Shown piece by piece: positions 38,086-47,411 of a DNA stretch of 64,000 nucleotides. The stretch spans positions 1,178,001 through 1,242,000 of the forward strand of contig NZ_CP054705.1 in the NCBI RefSeq assembly GCF_016495725.1, written 5' to 3'. Source of the stretch: Salicibibacter cibarius. Lineage in GTDB: Bacteria; Bacillota; Bacilli; Bacillales; Marinococcaceae. Every line of letters begins with the position of its first letter. Position 1 is the stretch's first letter. The notes below the pieces were generated by a model. It ran no database searches and was not told where the DNA came from. It saw only the letters and a list, made by a program, of their open reading frames with translations. A program made the position numbers and the translations under genes.

Positions 38086-38198
38086 AAGATGTAGGGGTTT
38101 AAAATGAATAAACAGTTTTGGATAAAGGGGAGATAGATATGATTGCGGAAAACATCTCAAAGGAGCTGTTTCCGGACGTCAGAAAGGATGGATAAAAC

Positions 38199-38576
38199 AT
38201 GGAAAGGGTTTACAGTATAATACATGCAGCTGATTTTAATATTGCGTTGACAAATCTGCTCATTGATTTGTATTCTGCGAGTTATGAAAAGTATTTTGAT
38301 GAATTGAGTTTCGATGAACAAGAGCTAGATATCTGAGTGAATCCGACCTGGAAAAACTCACAAAGGTTGCCGCAGTTATCGAATATGTCGGTAACAGGCA
38401 GAGAAAACGCCATATTGTACAACTGGATATATTCATCAAAATTACAGCTGGATAACCCTTATACACCCGGCGTCGAAAACGCAAGCATTGCTCGCGTGAA
38501 AAGGATTATGACTGCACCCAAAGAATTTGCCAGCCGTAATGTATTCTATGATGAAGATACGTTGAAACCTGTGTAG
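38199..38576 (+). pseudogene. frameshifted hypothetical gene
   Basis: Three frames in series look like one protein: MERVYSIIHAADFNIALTNL to a stop at 38336; LSESDLEKLTKVAAVIEYVG onward in a second frame; and LQLDNPYTPGVENASIARVK, then EFASRNVFYDEDTLKPV, in a third, ending at 38576. Two frameshifts at least would be needed to break it this way. I do not recognise the family. A strong terminator follows 11 bases later, as expected for a former gene. The stretch 38086-38198 holds only a 18-codon frame starting at 38140. Confidence 0.5.
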
Positions 38577-38587
38577 AGTACCGGAAG

Positions 38588-38628
38588 GCCATGCATCAAG
38601 TGGTTGAGCTTGATGCATGGCTCTTTTT
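38588..38628 (+). terminator. strong intrinsic terminator
   Basis: The 13-base perfect arms gccatgcatcaag and cttgatgcatggc enclose an eight-base loop and are followed by TCTTTTTG. Confidence 0.85.
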
Positions 38629-38739
38629 GTACAGTTGTTTTGTGCTAAAATACCTTTTGGGTCATCCTTTATGTCTGCATGGATGTTCGACATATGAGAA
38701 ACGTATAAATAGAAAATGACAGGACGAGGAGGGATGGTT

Positions 38740-39555
38740 ATGCCTGATGAGGTATGGTTTGCCTTTGCCTTGACTTTATTCGCAGGGCTTTCAACCGGTG
38801 TGGGCAGTTTAATTGCATTTTTTGCATCAACGACTAATACACGCTTCCTTTCATGGGCGATGGGATTTTCCGCAGGCGTAATGATCTACGTTTCTTTCGC
38901 GGAGATTTTTCCTGAATCGTTGGAAATTCTTGTAGGTGCTACGGGGGAAGTGGCAGGCAATTGGTTGACAGTCATCGGTTTTTTCGGCGGAATGCTATTG
39001 ATTGCCTTGATCGATAAAATTGTACCTGACCTGGGCAATCCCCATGAAGTGAAAAAAGTGGAAGATATGGATGAATCACCAAAAAAGGCGAGAGCAAAAC
39101 ATCCGGAATTATTGAAAATGGGGACGTTTACCGCGCTCGCGATTACGATTCACAACTTTCCGGAAGGGATCGCCACCTTTACTGCCGCGGTTCAGGATCC
39201 TACGCTCGGTGTTGCTATTGCCGTAGCGGTAGCTATTCATAATATCCCGGAAGGCATCGCTGTGTCTGTTCCGATTTACTATGCAACCGGGAGCAGAATA
39301 AAAGCACTCACGTATTCTTTTTTGTCAGGGCTGGCGGAACCCCTTGGCGCGGTTGTCGCGTTTTTGATTCTAATGCCATTTTTAAATGATATTTTATTTG
39401 GTATTGTGTTTGCATCCGTTGCCGGTATCATGGTCTTCATTTCACTTGATGGCTTAATCCCCGCGGCCAAGGCCTATAACAGGGAACATTCCTCCATCTA
39501 CGGATTTGTGTTGGGCATGGCAGTGATGGCAGTTAGTTTATTGTTGCTCATGTAA
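38740..39555 (+). CDS. zupT: ZIP-family zinc transporter ZupT
   Basis: This is a cytoplasmic-membrane importer of zinc and related divalent cations. The 271-residue product has eight predicted helices with a charged loop after the third (KKVEDMDESPKKARAKH). The metal-binding motifs are ITIHNFPEGIATF in helix 4 and AVAIHNIPEGIAVSVPIYYA in helix 5, typical of the ZupT (GufA) branch. ATG 38740 is preferred, with GAGGAGG 7 bases upstream. No Zur-like operator was recognised. Confidence 0.93.
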   Translation: MPDEVWFAFALTLFAGLSTGVGSLIAFFASTTNTRFLSWAMGFSAGVMIYVSFAEIFPESLEILVGATGEVAGNWLTVIGFFGGMLLIALIDKIVPDLGNPHEVKKVEDMDESPKKARAKHPELLKMGTFTALAITIHNFPEGIATFTAAVQDPTLGVAIAVAVAIHNIPEGIAVSVPIYYATGSRIKALTYSFLSGLAEPLGAVVAFLILMPFLNDILFGIVFASVAGIMVFISLDGLIPAAKAYNREHSSIYGFVLGMAVMAVSLLLLM

Positions 39556-39649
39556 TGGAATAGTATCAGGTTTATATGTGTCACGGAATCCTTGCCGCGC
39601 AAAGGACAAGAGTAAGTTGAAAATAAATTTCCCCCAAAATACCAAAACT

Positions 39650-39850
39650 CAGTATCCGTTTAGCCCTCGATTGGGTTTTGAGGACTCTTTGTGCTGCACG
39701 CGATTCATATGAGTCCGCAGGATAGTGTTTAGCGGACCCTGAGCGCTGCTTGGGAGCCAAATGAGTCCTCAGGATGGAGGTTTGGGAACTCATAATGTTT
39801 TCCGAGCGCCAAATGAGTCCGCAAATGCAAAAAACACGATATGCTCAACC
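39650..39850. repeat. GAGTCCTCAGGA-type palindromic repeats, degenerate
   Basis: Several arms of one family occur: tgaggactct (39677), atgagtccgcagga (39709), aaatgagtcctcagga (39758), gggaactcat (39785) and aaatgagtccgcaaa (39810). The last stretch resembles 14505-14530. Between zupT and 40143 I see no gene. Confidence 0.6.
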
Positions 39851-40143
39851 ATCCTTTTCGTCTTTCCATGGGTGTCGCGACGCGTCATGGTTGTTTTGGG
39901 GCATAAAAACGAATGATCTACGAACAGAAACGATGTTGGTTCGTGGAAGTAAATTTTGAGTGTAGTATAAACGAGGCGTGAACCAGGTCCCGTTTTTATG
40001 CCTAAAGCAATGGCTCCTTAAGGTTAGACGTCGTTTCTTTCGCATGAAACCATTAAAATTATGAAAGGGCTTACTTTAGCGTTGAAATAGTGGTAACGTT
40101 GTAATATGCTAGAGTAGCATTCAGCAATTTTGCCCAAAAACTG

Positions 40144-40157
40144 ACTGAGCGCTCAGT
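40144..40157. promoter_or_regulatory. TetR-type operator palindrome
   Basis: The 14-base perfect palindrome actgagcgctcagt lies 30 bases before the SDR start. Such ACTGA-N4-TCAGT sites are typical targets of TetR-family repressors of fatty-acid and acyl-CoA genes. No TetR gene is in the window. Confidence 0.6.
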
Positions 40158-40187
40158 ATGGAGCTTGAATCCAAGGAGTTGTATGAT

Positions 40188-40955
40188 ATGCAAATAAAAG
40201 ACGCAACAGCTATTGTGACCGGAGGTGTCTCCGGTTTAGGTGGAGCGACGGTAAGAAAAATTGTTTCCCAGGGCGGAAATGCAGTAATTTTTGACGTGCA
40301 AGAGGAAAAAGGAGTGAGCTTGGCCGAAGAGCTCGGCGAGCAAGTCCGATTTATCAAAACGGATGTCACCAGTGAAGAGAGTGTGCAAAACGCTGTGGAC
40401 CATGCGGTTGAAGCGTTTGGCAAGATTGATATCGCGGTTAATTGCGCGGGGATCGGAGCTGCGGAGAAAACCATCAGTAAAAAAGGGCCGCATGACCTTG
40501 GTTCTTTTTCAAAGGTCATTCAAGTGAACTTGATTGGCTCGTTTAATGTCATTCGCTTGGCTGCGGAAAAAATGGCCGAAAATGAAGCGAATGATGAAGG
40601 GGAGCGTGGCGTGATCATAAACACCGCTTCCGTTGCCGCGTATGAAGGGCAAATCGGTCAGGCTGCTTATAGTGCTTCCAAAGGCGGGATCGTCGGGATG
40701 ACATTGCCGATTGCAAGGGATCTCTCACAGCACGGCATTCGGGTGATGACGATCGCGCCGGGGCTTTTTGACACTCCGCTTTTTGCGGGATTACCGGAGA
40801 AAGCCAGAACAGCATTGGGAGAAATGACACCGTTTCCACAGCGGCTTGGCGACGTGGAAGAATACGCGCAATTGGCGGAAAGCATCATGGAAAATCCGAT
40901 GCTCAATGGGGAAGTGATCCGTCTCGACGGAGCCATTCGTATGCAACCCAAATAA
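40188..40955 (+). CDS. SDR, 3-hydroxyacyl-CoA dehydrogenase type II-like
   Basis: The 255-residue product is an SDR of the HSD17B10-like group (3-hydroxy-2-methylacyl-CoA dehydrogenase). It has [12 protein letters not shown] near residue 12, FDVQEEKG for cofactor choice (Asp, NAD preferred), NCAGIG near 88, catalytic Ser in [17 protein letters not shown] near 165, and the group-typical [20 protein letters not shown] and PFPQRLG. ATG 40188 has AAGGAG 9 bases upstream. It lies 36 bases before an acyl-CoA dehydrogenase gene; together they could perform two steps of beta-oxidation of a short or branched acyl-CoA. Confidence 0.88.
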   Translation: MQIKDATAIVTGGVSGLGGATVRKIVSQGGNAVIFDVQEEKGVSLAEELGEQVRFIKTDVTSEESVQNAVDHAVEAFGKIDIAVNCAGIGAAEKTISKKGPHDLGSFSKVIQVNLIGSFNVIRLAAEKMAENEANDEGERGVIINTASVAAYEGQIGQAAYSASKGGIVGMTLPIARDLSQHGIRVMTIAPGLFDTPLFAGLPEKARTALGEMTPFPQRLGDVEEYAQLAESIMENPMLNGEVIRLDGAIRMQPK

Positions 40956-40991
40956 TTGGCACGTAAAAACGAGGATTGGAGGTACGCAACC

Positions 40992-42143
40992 ATGAGTCAG
41001 TCCCACCCTTATTTACAAGAAGAACATGATATTTTTCGTCAATCGTTACAGAAATTTTTGCAAAAAGAAGCCGTTCCCCATTTTGAGGAATGGGAAAAAG
41101 AAAAACGGGTCCCTCGCGATTTTTGGCGGAAATTGGGGGAACAAGGCTTTCTGTGTCCTCAAGTTGAGGAGAAATACGGCGGTTTAAGCACGGATTTTGG
41201 ATACTCGGTGATCATTAATGAGGAACTGGAAAAGGTCGGTACAGGGTTGATCGGTGTCGGTCTTCATAATGATATTGTTATCCCTTATATTGAAGCTTAT
41301 GGAACCGAGGAACAAAAACAACGCTGGTTGCCGAAAGCGATTAGCGGAGAAATGATTTCCGCGATTGCCATGACGGAACCGGGCGTGGGGTCCGACCTTG
41401 CTGCTGTTAAAACAACGGCAGTTAGAGATGGTGACCATTACATTTTGAACGGGGAGAAGACGTTTATTACCAATGGCGTTCAGTCCGACCTTGTCGTTGT
41501 CGTTTGCAAAACGGACCCACAGGTTCAACCCGGCCACAAAGCGATTAGCCTTATCGTAGTGGAAGCGGGCACCTCGGGATTCTCGAAAGGAAAACAGTTG
41601 GAAAAGGTGGGCCAACATTCTCAAGATACCTCCGAGTTGATTTTTGAAGATGCGCGTGTACCTGCAGAAAATCTCTTGGGAGAAGAAAATGAAGGGTTCT
41701 ACTATTTAATGAAACAACTACAACAAGAGCGGCTTGTCGTTGCCATTGGAGCCATCGTCGGAGTAGAAAAAATGTTGGAGCAAACGATGGATTACGTTCA
41801 ACAACGAACGGCCTTCGGCCAACCGATCGGCAAATTCCAAAATACACAATTCAAAATGGCGGAAATGGCGACAGAAGCTAAGATTGGCCGTACCTTTGTC
41901 GATCAGCTGATCGCTAAACATATAGCTGGCGTTGACATGGTCACCGAAGTTTCGATGGCAAAATGGTGGACAACGGATTTGGCACAAAAAGTCGCCACGG
42001 AATGTATGCAACTGTATGGTGGCTTCGGCTATATGGAAGAATATGAAATCGCGAGAAGATACCGTGATGTCGCCGTCGGTTCGATCTATGCAGGTTCAAA
42101 CGAAATCATGAAAAATATTATTGCGAAAAATATCGGGCTGTGA
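40992..42143 (+). CDS. acyl-CoA dehydrogenase
   Basis: This FAD enzyme oxidises acyl-CoA to trans-2-enoyl-CoA. The 383-residue product is full length, with FAD/substrate blocks AMTEPGVGSDLAAVKTTAVR (residues 121-140), NGEKTFITNGVQSD, and the C-terminal QLYGGFGYMEEYEIARRYRD, then IYAGSNEIMKNIIAKNIGL. The catalytic glutamate is expected in the last block (YAGSNEIM). GGAGG is 9 bases before ATG 40992. It is followed by a long non-coding repeat, so it ends the SDR-ACAD unit. Confidence 0.92.
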   Translation: MSQSHPYLQEEHDIFRQSLQKFLQKEAVPHFEEWEKEKRVPRDFWRKLGEQGFLCPQVEEKYGGLSTDFGYSVIINEELEKVGTGLIGVGLHNDIVIPYIEAYGTEEQKQRWLPKAISGEMISAIAMTEPGVGSDLAAVKTTAVRDGDHYILNGEKTFITNGVQSDLVVVVCKTDPQVQPGHKAISLIVVEAGTSGFSKGKQLEKVGQHSQDTSELIFEDARVPAENLLGEENEGFYYLMKQLQQERLVVAIGAIVGVEKMLEQTMDYVQQRTAFGQPIGKFQNTQFKMAEMATEAKIGRTFVDQLIAKHIAGVDMVTEVSMAKWWTTDLAQKVATECMQLYGGFGYMEEYEIARRYRDVAVGSIYAGSNEIMKNIIAKNIGL

Positions 42144-42218
42144 TAGAGCACATGCTTTGCTGAGTTATCTGATGAGGGTGGCTTCTTGATTTTCTCAAAG
42201 ATTGGGTGAAGGAGACTT

Positions 42219-42694
42219 AGTGCAGCCTGTCGGAAATAAGCGATCACACCGACGATCGGAAGACCGGATTAGGGCTTCAAACTGGGGTCAGTGATCGATT
42301 GGATTTAACTTCCACTGCCCGAGTTAAGGTATCAAATGCTATCGTCAAAGACCGAATGGTTTCTTGCGAAGCAGGCTCCCCGGTCCCCATGAAACAGTTC
42401 ATGGCGACCGAACACGAAAGCCAATCGCTCATTCGGTCGCCATGAGGCAGCCATGCCGACCGAATATCTTTGATACAAGCCTTTTCGGTCACCATGAAGC
42501 GGCTATGACGCCCGAATGCTTTCGATTCAGGCCATTACGGTCGTCATAAAACGGTTATGGCGACCGAACACGAGAACCGACCGCTTTTTCGGTCGCCATG
42601 AGGCGGTCAATTGTCCGGGTTAGAGGCCAGAAACAACTGTTGTTGACGACCGAATGTCTTCCCATGATCGGGTAATTAAGCCACCTTGCACTAG
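42219..42694. repeat. long non-coding repeat, copy A (476 bp)
   Basis: This segment aligns over its whole length with 51411-51887, roughly nine bases in ten identical. Both start agtgcagcctgtcg and end ccaccttgcactag, with a short inverted repeat at the edges (tagtgca / tgcacta). Inside are about five hairpin units of the CGGTCGCCAT / ATGGCGACCG family, between 42390 and 42605. There is no gene. The rest of the gap (42695-42971) has only weak hairpins, such as gtccctctaagag / ctcttaaagggac near 42838-42870. Confidence 0.85.
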
Positions 42695-42971
42695 CTCTGA
42701 GCGGCTGAAATAAATGATCACCTGTAGTTATGCCGCCAAATAATCGAAAATGACTGATATTAGTCTTCATCGGGAGTGAGTGCGGACAGAGTACATCAGT
42801 AGATCCATCTCATTTGAGGAGAGGTCGGATTAGTCGTCCCTCTAAGAGTAATATTCTCTCTCTTAAAGGGACAGGAACAGGGTTGCCGTACCTCTAGCGG
42901 CAGTTTTCTTTTCCCTTGAGGGACGAGAGAACGGCTCTTGCAGAATTTCTGGTACGTTCCACTAATTTGTT

Positions 42972-43022
42972 AAAAAAACGTATGGCGCATGATAAAGAGG
43001 TACTCGCTTTATCATGCGCCAT
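42972..43022 (-). terminator. terminator of the carnitine catabolic operon
   Basis: On the minus strand, perfect 16-base arms (atggcgcatgataaag / ctttatcatgcgccat) enclose a nine-base loop and are followed by ACGTTTTTTT, just after the thioesterase stop. Confidence 0.88.
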
Positions 43023-43028
43023 AATAGC

Positions 43029-43505
43029 TTAGCTTCGTTGCTCACCCTTTCGGATACCCATTGGCATGTTTGCTGTTTCGGGCCATTGGCTTTTTTCGAA
43101 TAGCGGGAGTTCTAAAATGGTTTCATATATCTCTTGGGGGAACGGCGTGGGTTTGCCGATCGTTTGATCCATACCCATCACCATTTGTTCACTTGTAGCG
43201 ACTGCCTCATCTTGTTCGTTTTTCAAGGTAAACCAAAGGTGCATGCGTTTGGCATCAACATCAAGGAGAGCGACATGCGCGCGAAGGGTCTGACCTTTGT
43301 GCGCTTCCGCCAAGTACTTCAAGTGCGCCTCCAAAGTAAAGATCGTATAACCATGTTTAGTTCGTCCTGTCTCATCAAGTCCAATACGTGTCATGAGCGC
43401 GTCTAAACTACTGCTAAAAACTGTGGCGTAGGCAGCATCATTCATGTGGCCGTTATAATCGACCCATTCCGCAAGTACTTCACCTTCCCAAATATCAACC
43501 GTCAT
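43029..43505 (-). CDS. cdhB: hotdog thioesterase, probable betainyl-CoA thioesterase (CdhB)
   Basis: The 158-residue product has the 4HBT hotdog fold, with the signature VDYNGHMNDAAYATVFSSSL near residue 16, including the catalytic-type Asp and His. In carnitine-degrading bacteria a thioesterase of this group (CdhB) hydrolyses betainyl-CoA to glycine betaine and CoA. The assignment rests on the family plus position: it overlaps the carnitine dehydrogenase gene by 11 bases and follows a BKACE gene. On its own the sequence shows only an acyl-CoA thioesterase. Confidence 0.82.
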   Translation of the reverse strand: MTVDIWEGEVLAEWVDYNGHMNDAAYATVFSSSLDALMTRIGLDETGRTKHGYTIFTLEAHLKYLAEAHKGQTLRAHVALLDVDAKRMHLWFTLKNEQDEAVATSEQMVMGMDQTIGKPTPFPQEIYETILELPLFEKSQWPETANMPMGIRKGEQRS

Positions 43506-44460
43506 GGCGTACCAACCTTTCCGAGGGCCAGAAGCCTTCCTCCTCCAGCAATTGCATGAGTTTGATCAAGAAACGGTCGCGTCTGTGTTCCATCTCCTGG
43601 ACGGTCCGTTCACCACTTTGATCCTCTGTCCCTTCGATGACTTTCCGACTTAATTCTTCCGTTAGTTCAGGAGCGACCAAGCGCGTCCACGGGAGTTTAA
43701 GGGCAGGGCCAAACTGCTTCAACATATGTGCCATCCCTTGGTTTCCTCCTGCAAGGTGAAGCGTTAAGAACGGGCCCATGAGTGCCCAACGTAAGCCCGG
43801 CCCGTAAACAATCGCTTTATCCACCTCTTCTGTCGTTGCCACGCCATCATTTACGATATGAAGGCTTTCTCTCCAAATGGCTTCCATTAATCGATCGCCA
43901 ATATGCCCGTCAATTTCCCCTGACATCACGAGTGGCTTCATGTTAAGCCCTTCATAAATACCGCGTGCTTTTTCTACCATCGAAGGATCTGTTTTCTCTC
44001 CCTTTGCCAACTCCACGAGTGGGATTAAATAAACAGGGTTGAAAGGATGCGCGACGATAACCCGTTCCGGATGCAATGTACAATCTTTTTGCAGAACGGT
44101 AGGCTTATATCCCGAAGTGCTGGAAGCGATAACGGCTGTCGCGGGCGCGGCCGTATCCACCTGAGAAAGTACTTCTGTTTTCATATCCTCTCGTTCAGGT
44201 ACATTTTCTTGAACGAGGTCCACGTGTTGAACCGCTTCTTCCAGCGTTTTTGCAAAGGATAAATGATCCATTGACGCTTCGTTAGCCATCCCATACGTGG
44301 CAAGGGTCGGCCAAACATCATGCAAGAATGCTTCTGTTTTCTTTTTTGCATCGGAGGCCGGATCAAACGCGATGACTTGGTGCCCATTGGCTAGAAATCG
44401 GGCAATCCAGCCATTCCCAATTACCCCTGTGCCAATGACTGCTATCGTTTTTTGTGGCAT
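43495..44460 (-). CDS. cdhA: L-carnitine 3-dehydrogenase (CdhA)
   Basis: This enzyme oxidises L-carnitine to 3-dehydrocarnitine with NAD+. The 321-residue product has the Rossmann motif GTGVIGNGW at residues 10-18, the substrate-binding STSGYKPT and HPFNPVYLIPLVEL of the 3-hydroxyacyl-CoA dehydrogenase superfamily, and a C-terminal YGPGLRWALMGPFLTLHLAG typical of carnitine dehydrogenases. ATG 44460 is used because AGAGGTG lies 9 bases upstream; GTG 44472 would abut it. It is the middle enzyme gene of the minus-strand operon and overlaps cdhB. Confidence 0.88.
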   Translation of the reverse strand: MPQKTIAVIGTGVIGNGWIARFLANGHQVIAFDPASDAKKKTEAFLHDVWPTLATYGMANEASMDHLSFAKTLEEAVQHVDLVQENVPEREDMKTEVLSQVDTAAPATAVIASSTSGYKPTVLQKDCTLHPERVIVAHPFNPVYLIPLVELAKGEKTDPSMVEKARGIYEGLNMKPLVMSGEIDGHIGDRLMEAIWRESLHIVNDGVATTEEVDKAIVYGPGLRWALMGPFLTLHLAGGNQGMAHMLKQFGPALKLPWTRLVAPELTEELSRKVIEGTEDQSGERTVQEMEHRRDRFLIKLMQLLEEEGFWPSERLVRHDG

Positions 44461-44478
44461 GGACACGCACACCTCTTT

Positions 44479-45363
44479 CTATTTCACTGCCTTTTGCAGT
44501 TGTAAAGTTTCACGTGCTTCTGCGGCAGTCATGGGCTCAACGCTCACACCGCGTAAGATCTCGACAGCTTTATCAACCAATTGCGCGTTTGTGCCGAGGA
44601 CACCCTTATCAAGATATAAATTGTCTTCCAATCCAACGCGCACATTGCCGCCGAGCAAGGCCGCTTGCGCAACCATTGGAAGTTGCATACGCCCGATGCC
44701 GAACGCAGACCAAGTGGCCCCTTCGACAATTCGACTCCTCATATAGGAGATGGTTTCGGCATCTGCGGCTGCTCCCCAAGGGATGCCAAGGCAGAATTGA
44801 TACATGGGATCTCCGTCAATGAGCCCTTCGTGGATGAGCTGATTGGCGAGGCGGATTTGTCCAGTGTCAAAAATCTCTAGCTCCGCTTTCACGCCACTTT
44901 CCTGGATGAGCTTTGCATGCTCGCGTAACCACCCAGCCGGGCCTAGATATACTTGATCACCGAAGTTCAAGCTTCCACAGTCCAGTGTACAAATTTCAGG
45001 CAGCAATTCGCCGACAGGCTCGTGACGCTCTTTAGGTGTCTGGATATCTGTTCCGACGCCGCCTTGAGTAGGATTGTCGAGATCCGGAACAAAGTCTCCG
45101 CCGCCACCTGCGGTGATATTAATAACGACGTCTGTGTCTGATTCACGAATACGCTCGACCACTTCCCGGAACAGAGCAGGGTCGTGACTTAAACCGCCCG
45201 TTTTCGGATCGCGCACATGGATATGTGCAATCGCAGCGCCCGCCTTCGCAGATTCAATCGCTGCTTCGGCAATTTCTTTTGGTGTCACCGGTACGTGTGG
45301 GCTTTTCTCCGTCGTTTCTCCTGCACCTGTTACCGCGGCCGTAATAATGGTTTTTTTAGCCAT
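44479..45363 (-). CDS. cdhC: BKACE (DUF849) 3-dehydrocarnitine cleavage enzyme (CdhC)
   Basis: BKACE proteins cleave beta-keto acids with acetyl-CoA, using a metal; the carnitine-pathway member turns 3-dehydrocarnitine plus acetyl-CoA into betainyl-CoA and acetoacetate. The 294-residue product has the metal ligands in AHIHVRD (H47 and H49), ITAGGGGDF, the LNFGDQVYLGPAGW loop, ELEIFDTGQI near residue 165, and VRVGLEDNLYLDKGVL near 240. The neighbouring carnitine dehydrogenase and thioesterase make the carnitine role the best reading. Its start overlaps the regulator stop by eight bases. Confidence 0.87.
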   Translation of the reverse strand: MAKKTIITAAVTGAGETTEKSPHVPVTPKEIAEAAIESAKAGAAIAHIHVRDPKTGGLSHDPALFREVVERIRESDTDVVINITAGGGGDFVPDLDNPTQGGVGTDIQTPKERHEPVGELLPEICTLDCGSLNFGDQVYLGPAGWLREHAKLIQESGVKAELEIFDTGQIRLANQLIHEGLIDGDPMYQFCLGIPWGAAADAETISYMRSRIVEGATWSAFGIGRMQLPMVAQAALLGGNVRVGLEDNLYLDKGVLGTNAQLVDKAVEILRGVSVEPMTAAEARETLQLQKAVK

Positions 45364-45964
45364 TTGTTTCTCCTCCTTCTGAGTATTGGTTTTCTTCCCT
45401 GGGTTCTTTAACGGGTACAGCGTTTAAAATCTCACCGCTCTCAAAATAATCAACCAATCGTCGAATCCATTGATAGTACGATGACCAATCGTCAAGCTCT
45501 TGTTTGAACGATGCCATCCTATCTTGTATCTCCGCCGATGGTTCATCTTCGATCGACGCTTCGAGCTTTGTGATGCGTTCGCGCAAACGACGCTCAAGGG
45601 CCATGTTTTTACTAATGACCTCTTGCCAGTTTGTTGTGAAAAGGGAAATAAATGTCTGTACATAATCATTTTCTACGTTATAGTGTTCCTTCCGACTCCC
45701 TTTCACAAATTCTTTTTCAGCAATATTCAGGGCCATCATCTGACGCATGACTTGACTCATCCTTGTTTTGCTCATGCCCGTATGTTCTGCGAGCTGATCT
45801 AAAGTCATCGCGCTTCGGTTCATATAGATGATGCCAAGCAGGCGTCCAACTGTTGAAGAAACCCCGAACGTTTCCATATTGTCAGCGATCCGATCGGTAA
45901 TCTGATTTTCTGCGTCCTTCAGTTCTTCCAGTAATTGATCGTTGTTCATTCGGCGTCCCGTCAT
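45356..45964 (-). CDS. GbsR/MarR-type transcriptional regulator
   Basis: The 202-residue product belongs to the GbsR branch of the MarR superfamily, which includes the B. subtilis choline/betaine-gene repressors. It has VGRLLGIIYMNRSAMTLDQL, followed by a winged helix (AEHTGMSKTRMSQVMRQMMA) and a long C-terminal helical dimerisation part (RRLRERITKLEASIED). It is the first gene of the catabolic operon and faces the importer operon, so it probably senses carnitine or betaine and controls both. The start could also be ATG 45949; neither has an ideally spaced ribosome binding site. Confidence 0.85.
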   Translation of the reverse strand: MTGRRMNNDQLLEELKDAENQITDRIADNMETFGVSSTVGRLLGIIYMNRSAMTLDQLAEHTGMSKTRMSQVMRQMMALNIAEKEFVKGSRKEHYNVENDYVQTFISLFTTNWQEVISKNMALERRLRERITKLEASIEDEPSAEIQDRMASFKQELDDWSSYYQWIRRLVDYFESGEILNAVPVKEPREENQYSEGGETNG

Positions 45965-46234
45965 CCCCTTTCTGTGCCAGAGTCAATCCCCTAGTTATAT
46001 AACCTATCTGTAACAATAGCACGTTTTTTTCCCCGTGCAAAAAAGCAGTTAGGGTAACATTATAAAGCAAAAGTGAGGAATTGTAAGATAGACTCTATTG
46101 TAAAACTTATAAAATAAAAATTGCATAAATTACATGGCGAGAAGCTATTTTTTTCGACTTTCTTTTCTTGGATGCCTATCACTATACTGAAATAGTCGAA
46201 TTAAACGAGTGTATCAACTATGGAGGTGCTTTAC
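45965..46234. promoter_or_regulatory. divergent regulatory region of the carnitine locus
   Basis: This region separates the regulator-catabolic operon from the importer operon and must hold both promoters. A TATACT box at 46183-46188 points towards the importer genes, with no good -35 at the right distance. The box is flanked by the inverted repeat ttcgact (46154) and agtcgaa (46195), a candidate operator. GGAGGTG at 46222 is the importer ribosome binding site. Confidence 0.5.
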
Positions 46235-47392
46235 GTGCTAGCGTTCAATGATGTAACGAAACGTTTTGGGAGCGAGTCCAAACCCGCGGTCAACAATTTG
46301 AATCTTTCTATAGAAAGGGGAGAATTTGTCGTATTTATCGGACCAAGTGGATGTGGGAAAACCACAACGATGAAAATGATTAACCGATTGATTGATACGA
46401 CGGATGGTGAAATAAAAGTTAACGGGGAAGACGTGACCCAAAAGGATCCTGTACAACTTCGGCGCTCCATTGGGTATGTTATTCAGCAAATCGGTCTTAT
46501 TCCGCATATGACCATTGCGGAAAATATTGTTCTCGTTGGTTCTTTGTTGAAATGGAATAAGGAGAAAAAAGAAAAACGGGCGAAAGAACTGATTAAACTT
46601 GTCGGTTTGCCGGAATCCTACCTCGATCGTTATCCTCATGAACTAAGCGGCGGACAACAACAGCGCATCGGGGTGCTGCGGGCATTAGCGGCAGATCCAC
46701 CGTTAATTTTGATGGATGAGCCTTTCGGGGCGTTGGATCCGATTACGCGTGACGGGCTTCAGGATGAGTTCAAAAAACTGCAAAAAGAAGTGGACAAAAC
46801 AATCGTTTTCGTCACGCATGATATGGACGAGGCGATAAAACTGGGAGATAAAATCGTGATCATGAATGAAGGAGAAATCATCCAAGCAGACGCTCCGGAA
46901 GTCATTCTTCGCCACCCTGCAAACGAATTCGTAGAAGATTTCATCGGGAAAGATCGGTTGCTGCAAAGCCGTCCCGATGTGACCACCGTCGAGCAAATCA
47001 TGAATCCCAATCCGGTCACGATCCAAGACGGCCAAACATTGAAAGACGCGATTCAAAAAATGCGTGCAGAACGTGTGGATTCTCTGCTGGTGATCGATGG
47101 AGAACAAAAGCTTCAAGGATTCATTGACGTGGAAATGGTGGATCTCAACTATCGAACGTCCACTTATGTGCATGAGGCTATGAACACCCAAGAGTACGCC
47201 GTGCAAAAAGACAGTTTGCTTCGCGACACGGTTCACAAGATGTTGCGCCGGGGAAGTCCATACGTGACGGTCGTTGACGAATCTAATCGTCTGGAAGGAA
47301 TCGTTACACGCGCGACACTTGCCGACATGGTGTACGACACTATTTGGGGCGACGGGATGCCAACTGAAACTGAAGCTGTCGCTAACGGTTGA
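46235..47392 (+). CDS. opuCA: OpuC-type osmoprotectant ABC transporter, ATPase
   Basis: This is the energy-coupling subunit for uptake of quaternary ammonium compounds such as glycine betaine, carnitine or choline. The 385-residue product has Walker A GPSGCGKTT near residue 37, the Q-loop IGYVIQQIGLIPHMTI, signature LSGGQQQRIG, Walker B LILMDEPFGALDP, and two C-terminal CBS domains (VEQIMNPNPVTIQDGQTLKD onward) that in OpuA-type systems sense ionic strength or c-di-AMP. GTG 46235 is chosen because GGAGGTG lies 6 bases before it. It is the first gene of a four-gene importer operon. Confidence 0.93.
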   Translation: MLAFNDVTKRFGSESKPAVNNLNLSIERGEFVVFIGPSGCGKTTTMKMINRLIDTTDGEIKVNGEDVTQKDPVQLRRSIGYVIQQIGLIPHMTIAENIVLVGSLLKWNKEKKEKRAKELIKLVGLPESYLDRYPHELSGGQQQRIGVLRALAADPPLILMDEPFGALDPITRDGLQDEFKKLQKEVDKTIVFVTHDMDEAIKLGDKIVIMNEGEIIQADAPEVILRHPANEFVEDFIGKDRLLQSRPDVTTVEQIMNPNPVTIQDGQTLKDAIQKMRAERVDSLLVIDGEQKLQGFIDVEMVDLNYRTSTYVHEAMNTQEYAVQKDSLLRDTVHKMLRRGSPYVTVVDESNRLEGIVTRATLADMVYDTIWGDGMPTETEAVANG

Positions 47393-47411
47393 GAAAGGAG
47401 GATACAAACAA

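Noticed and set aside
42219-42694. Integron attC array
   Set aside because: The hairpins are similar to each other but are not linked to gene cassettes, and no integron integrase is present.
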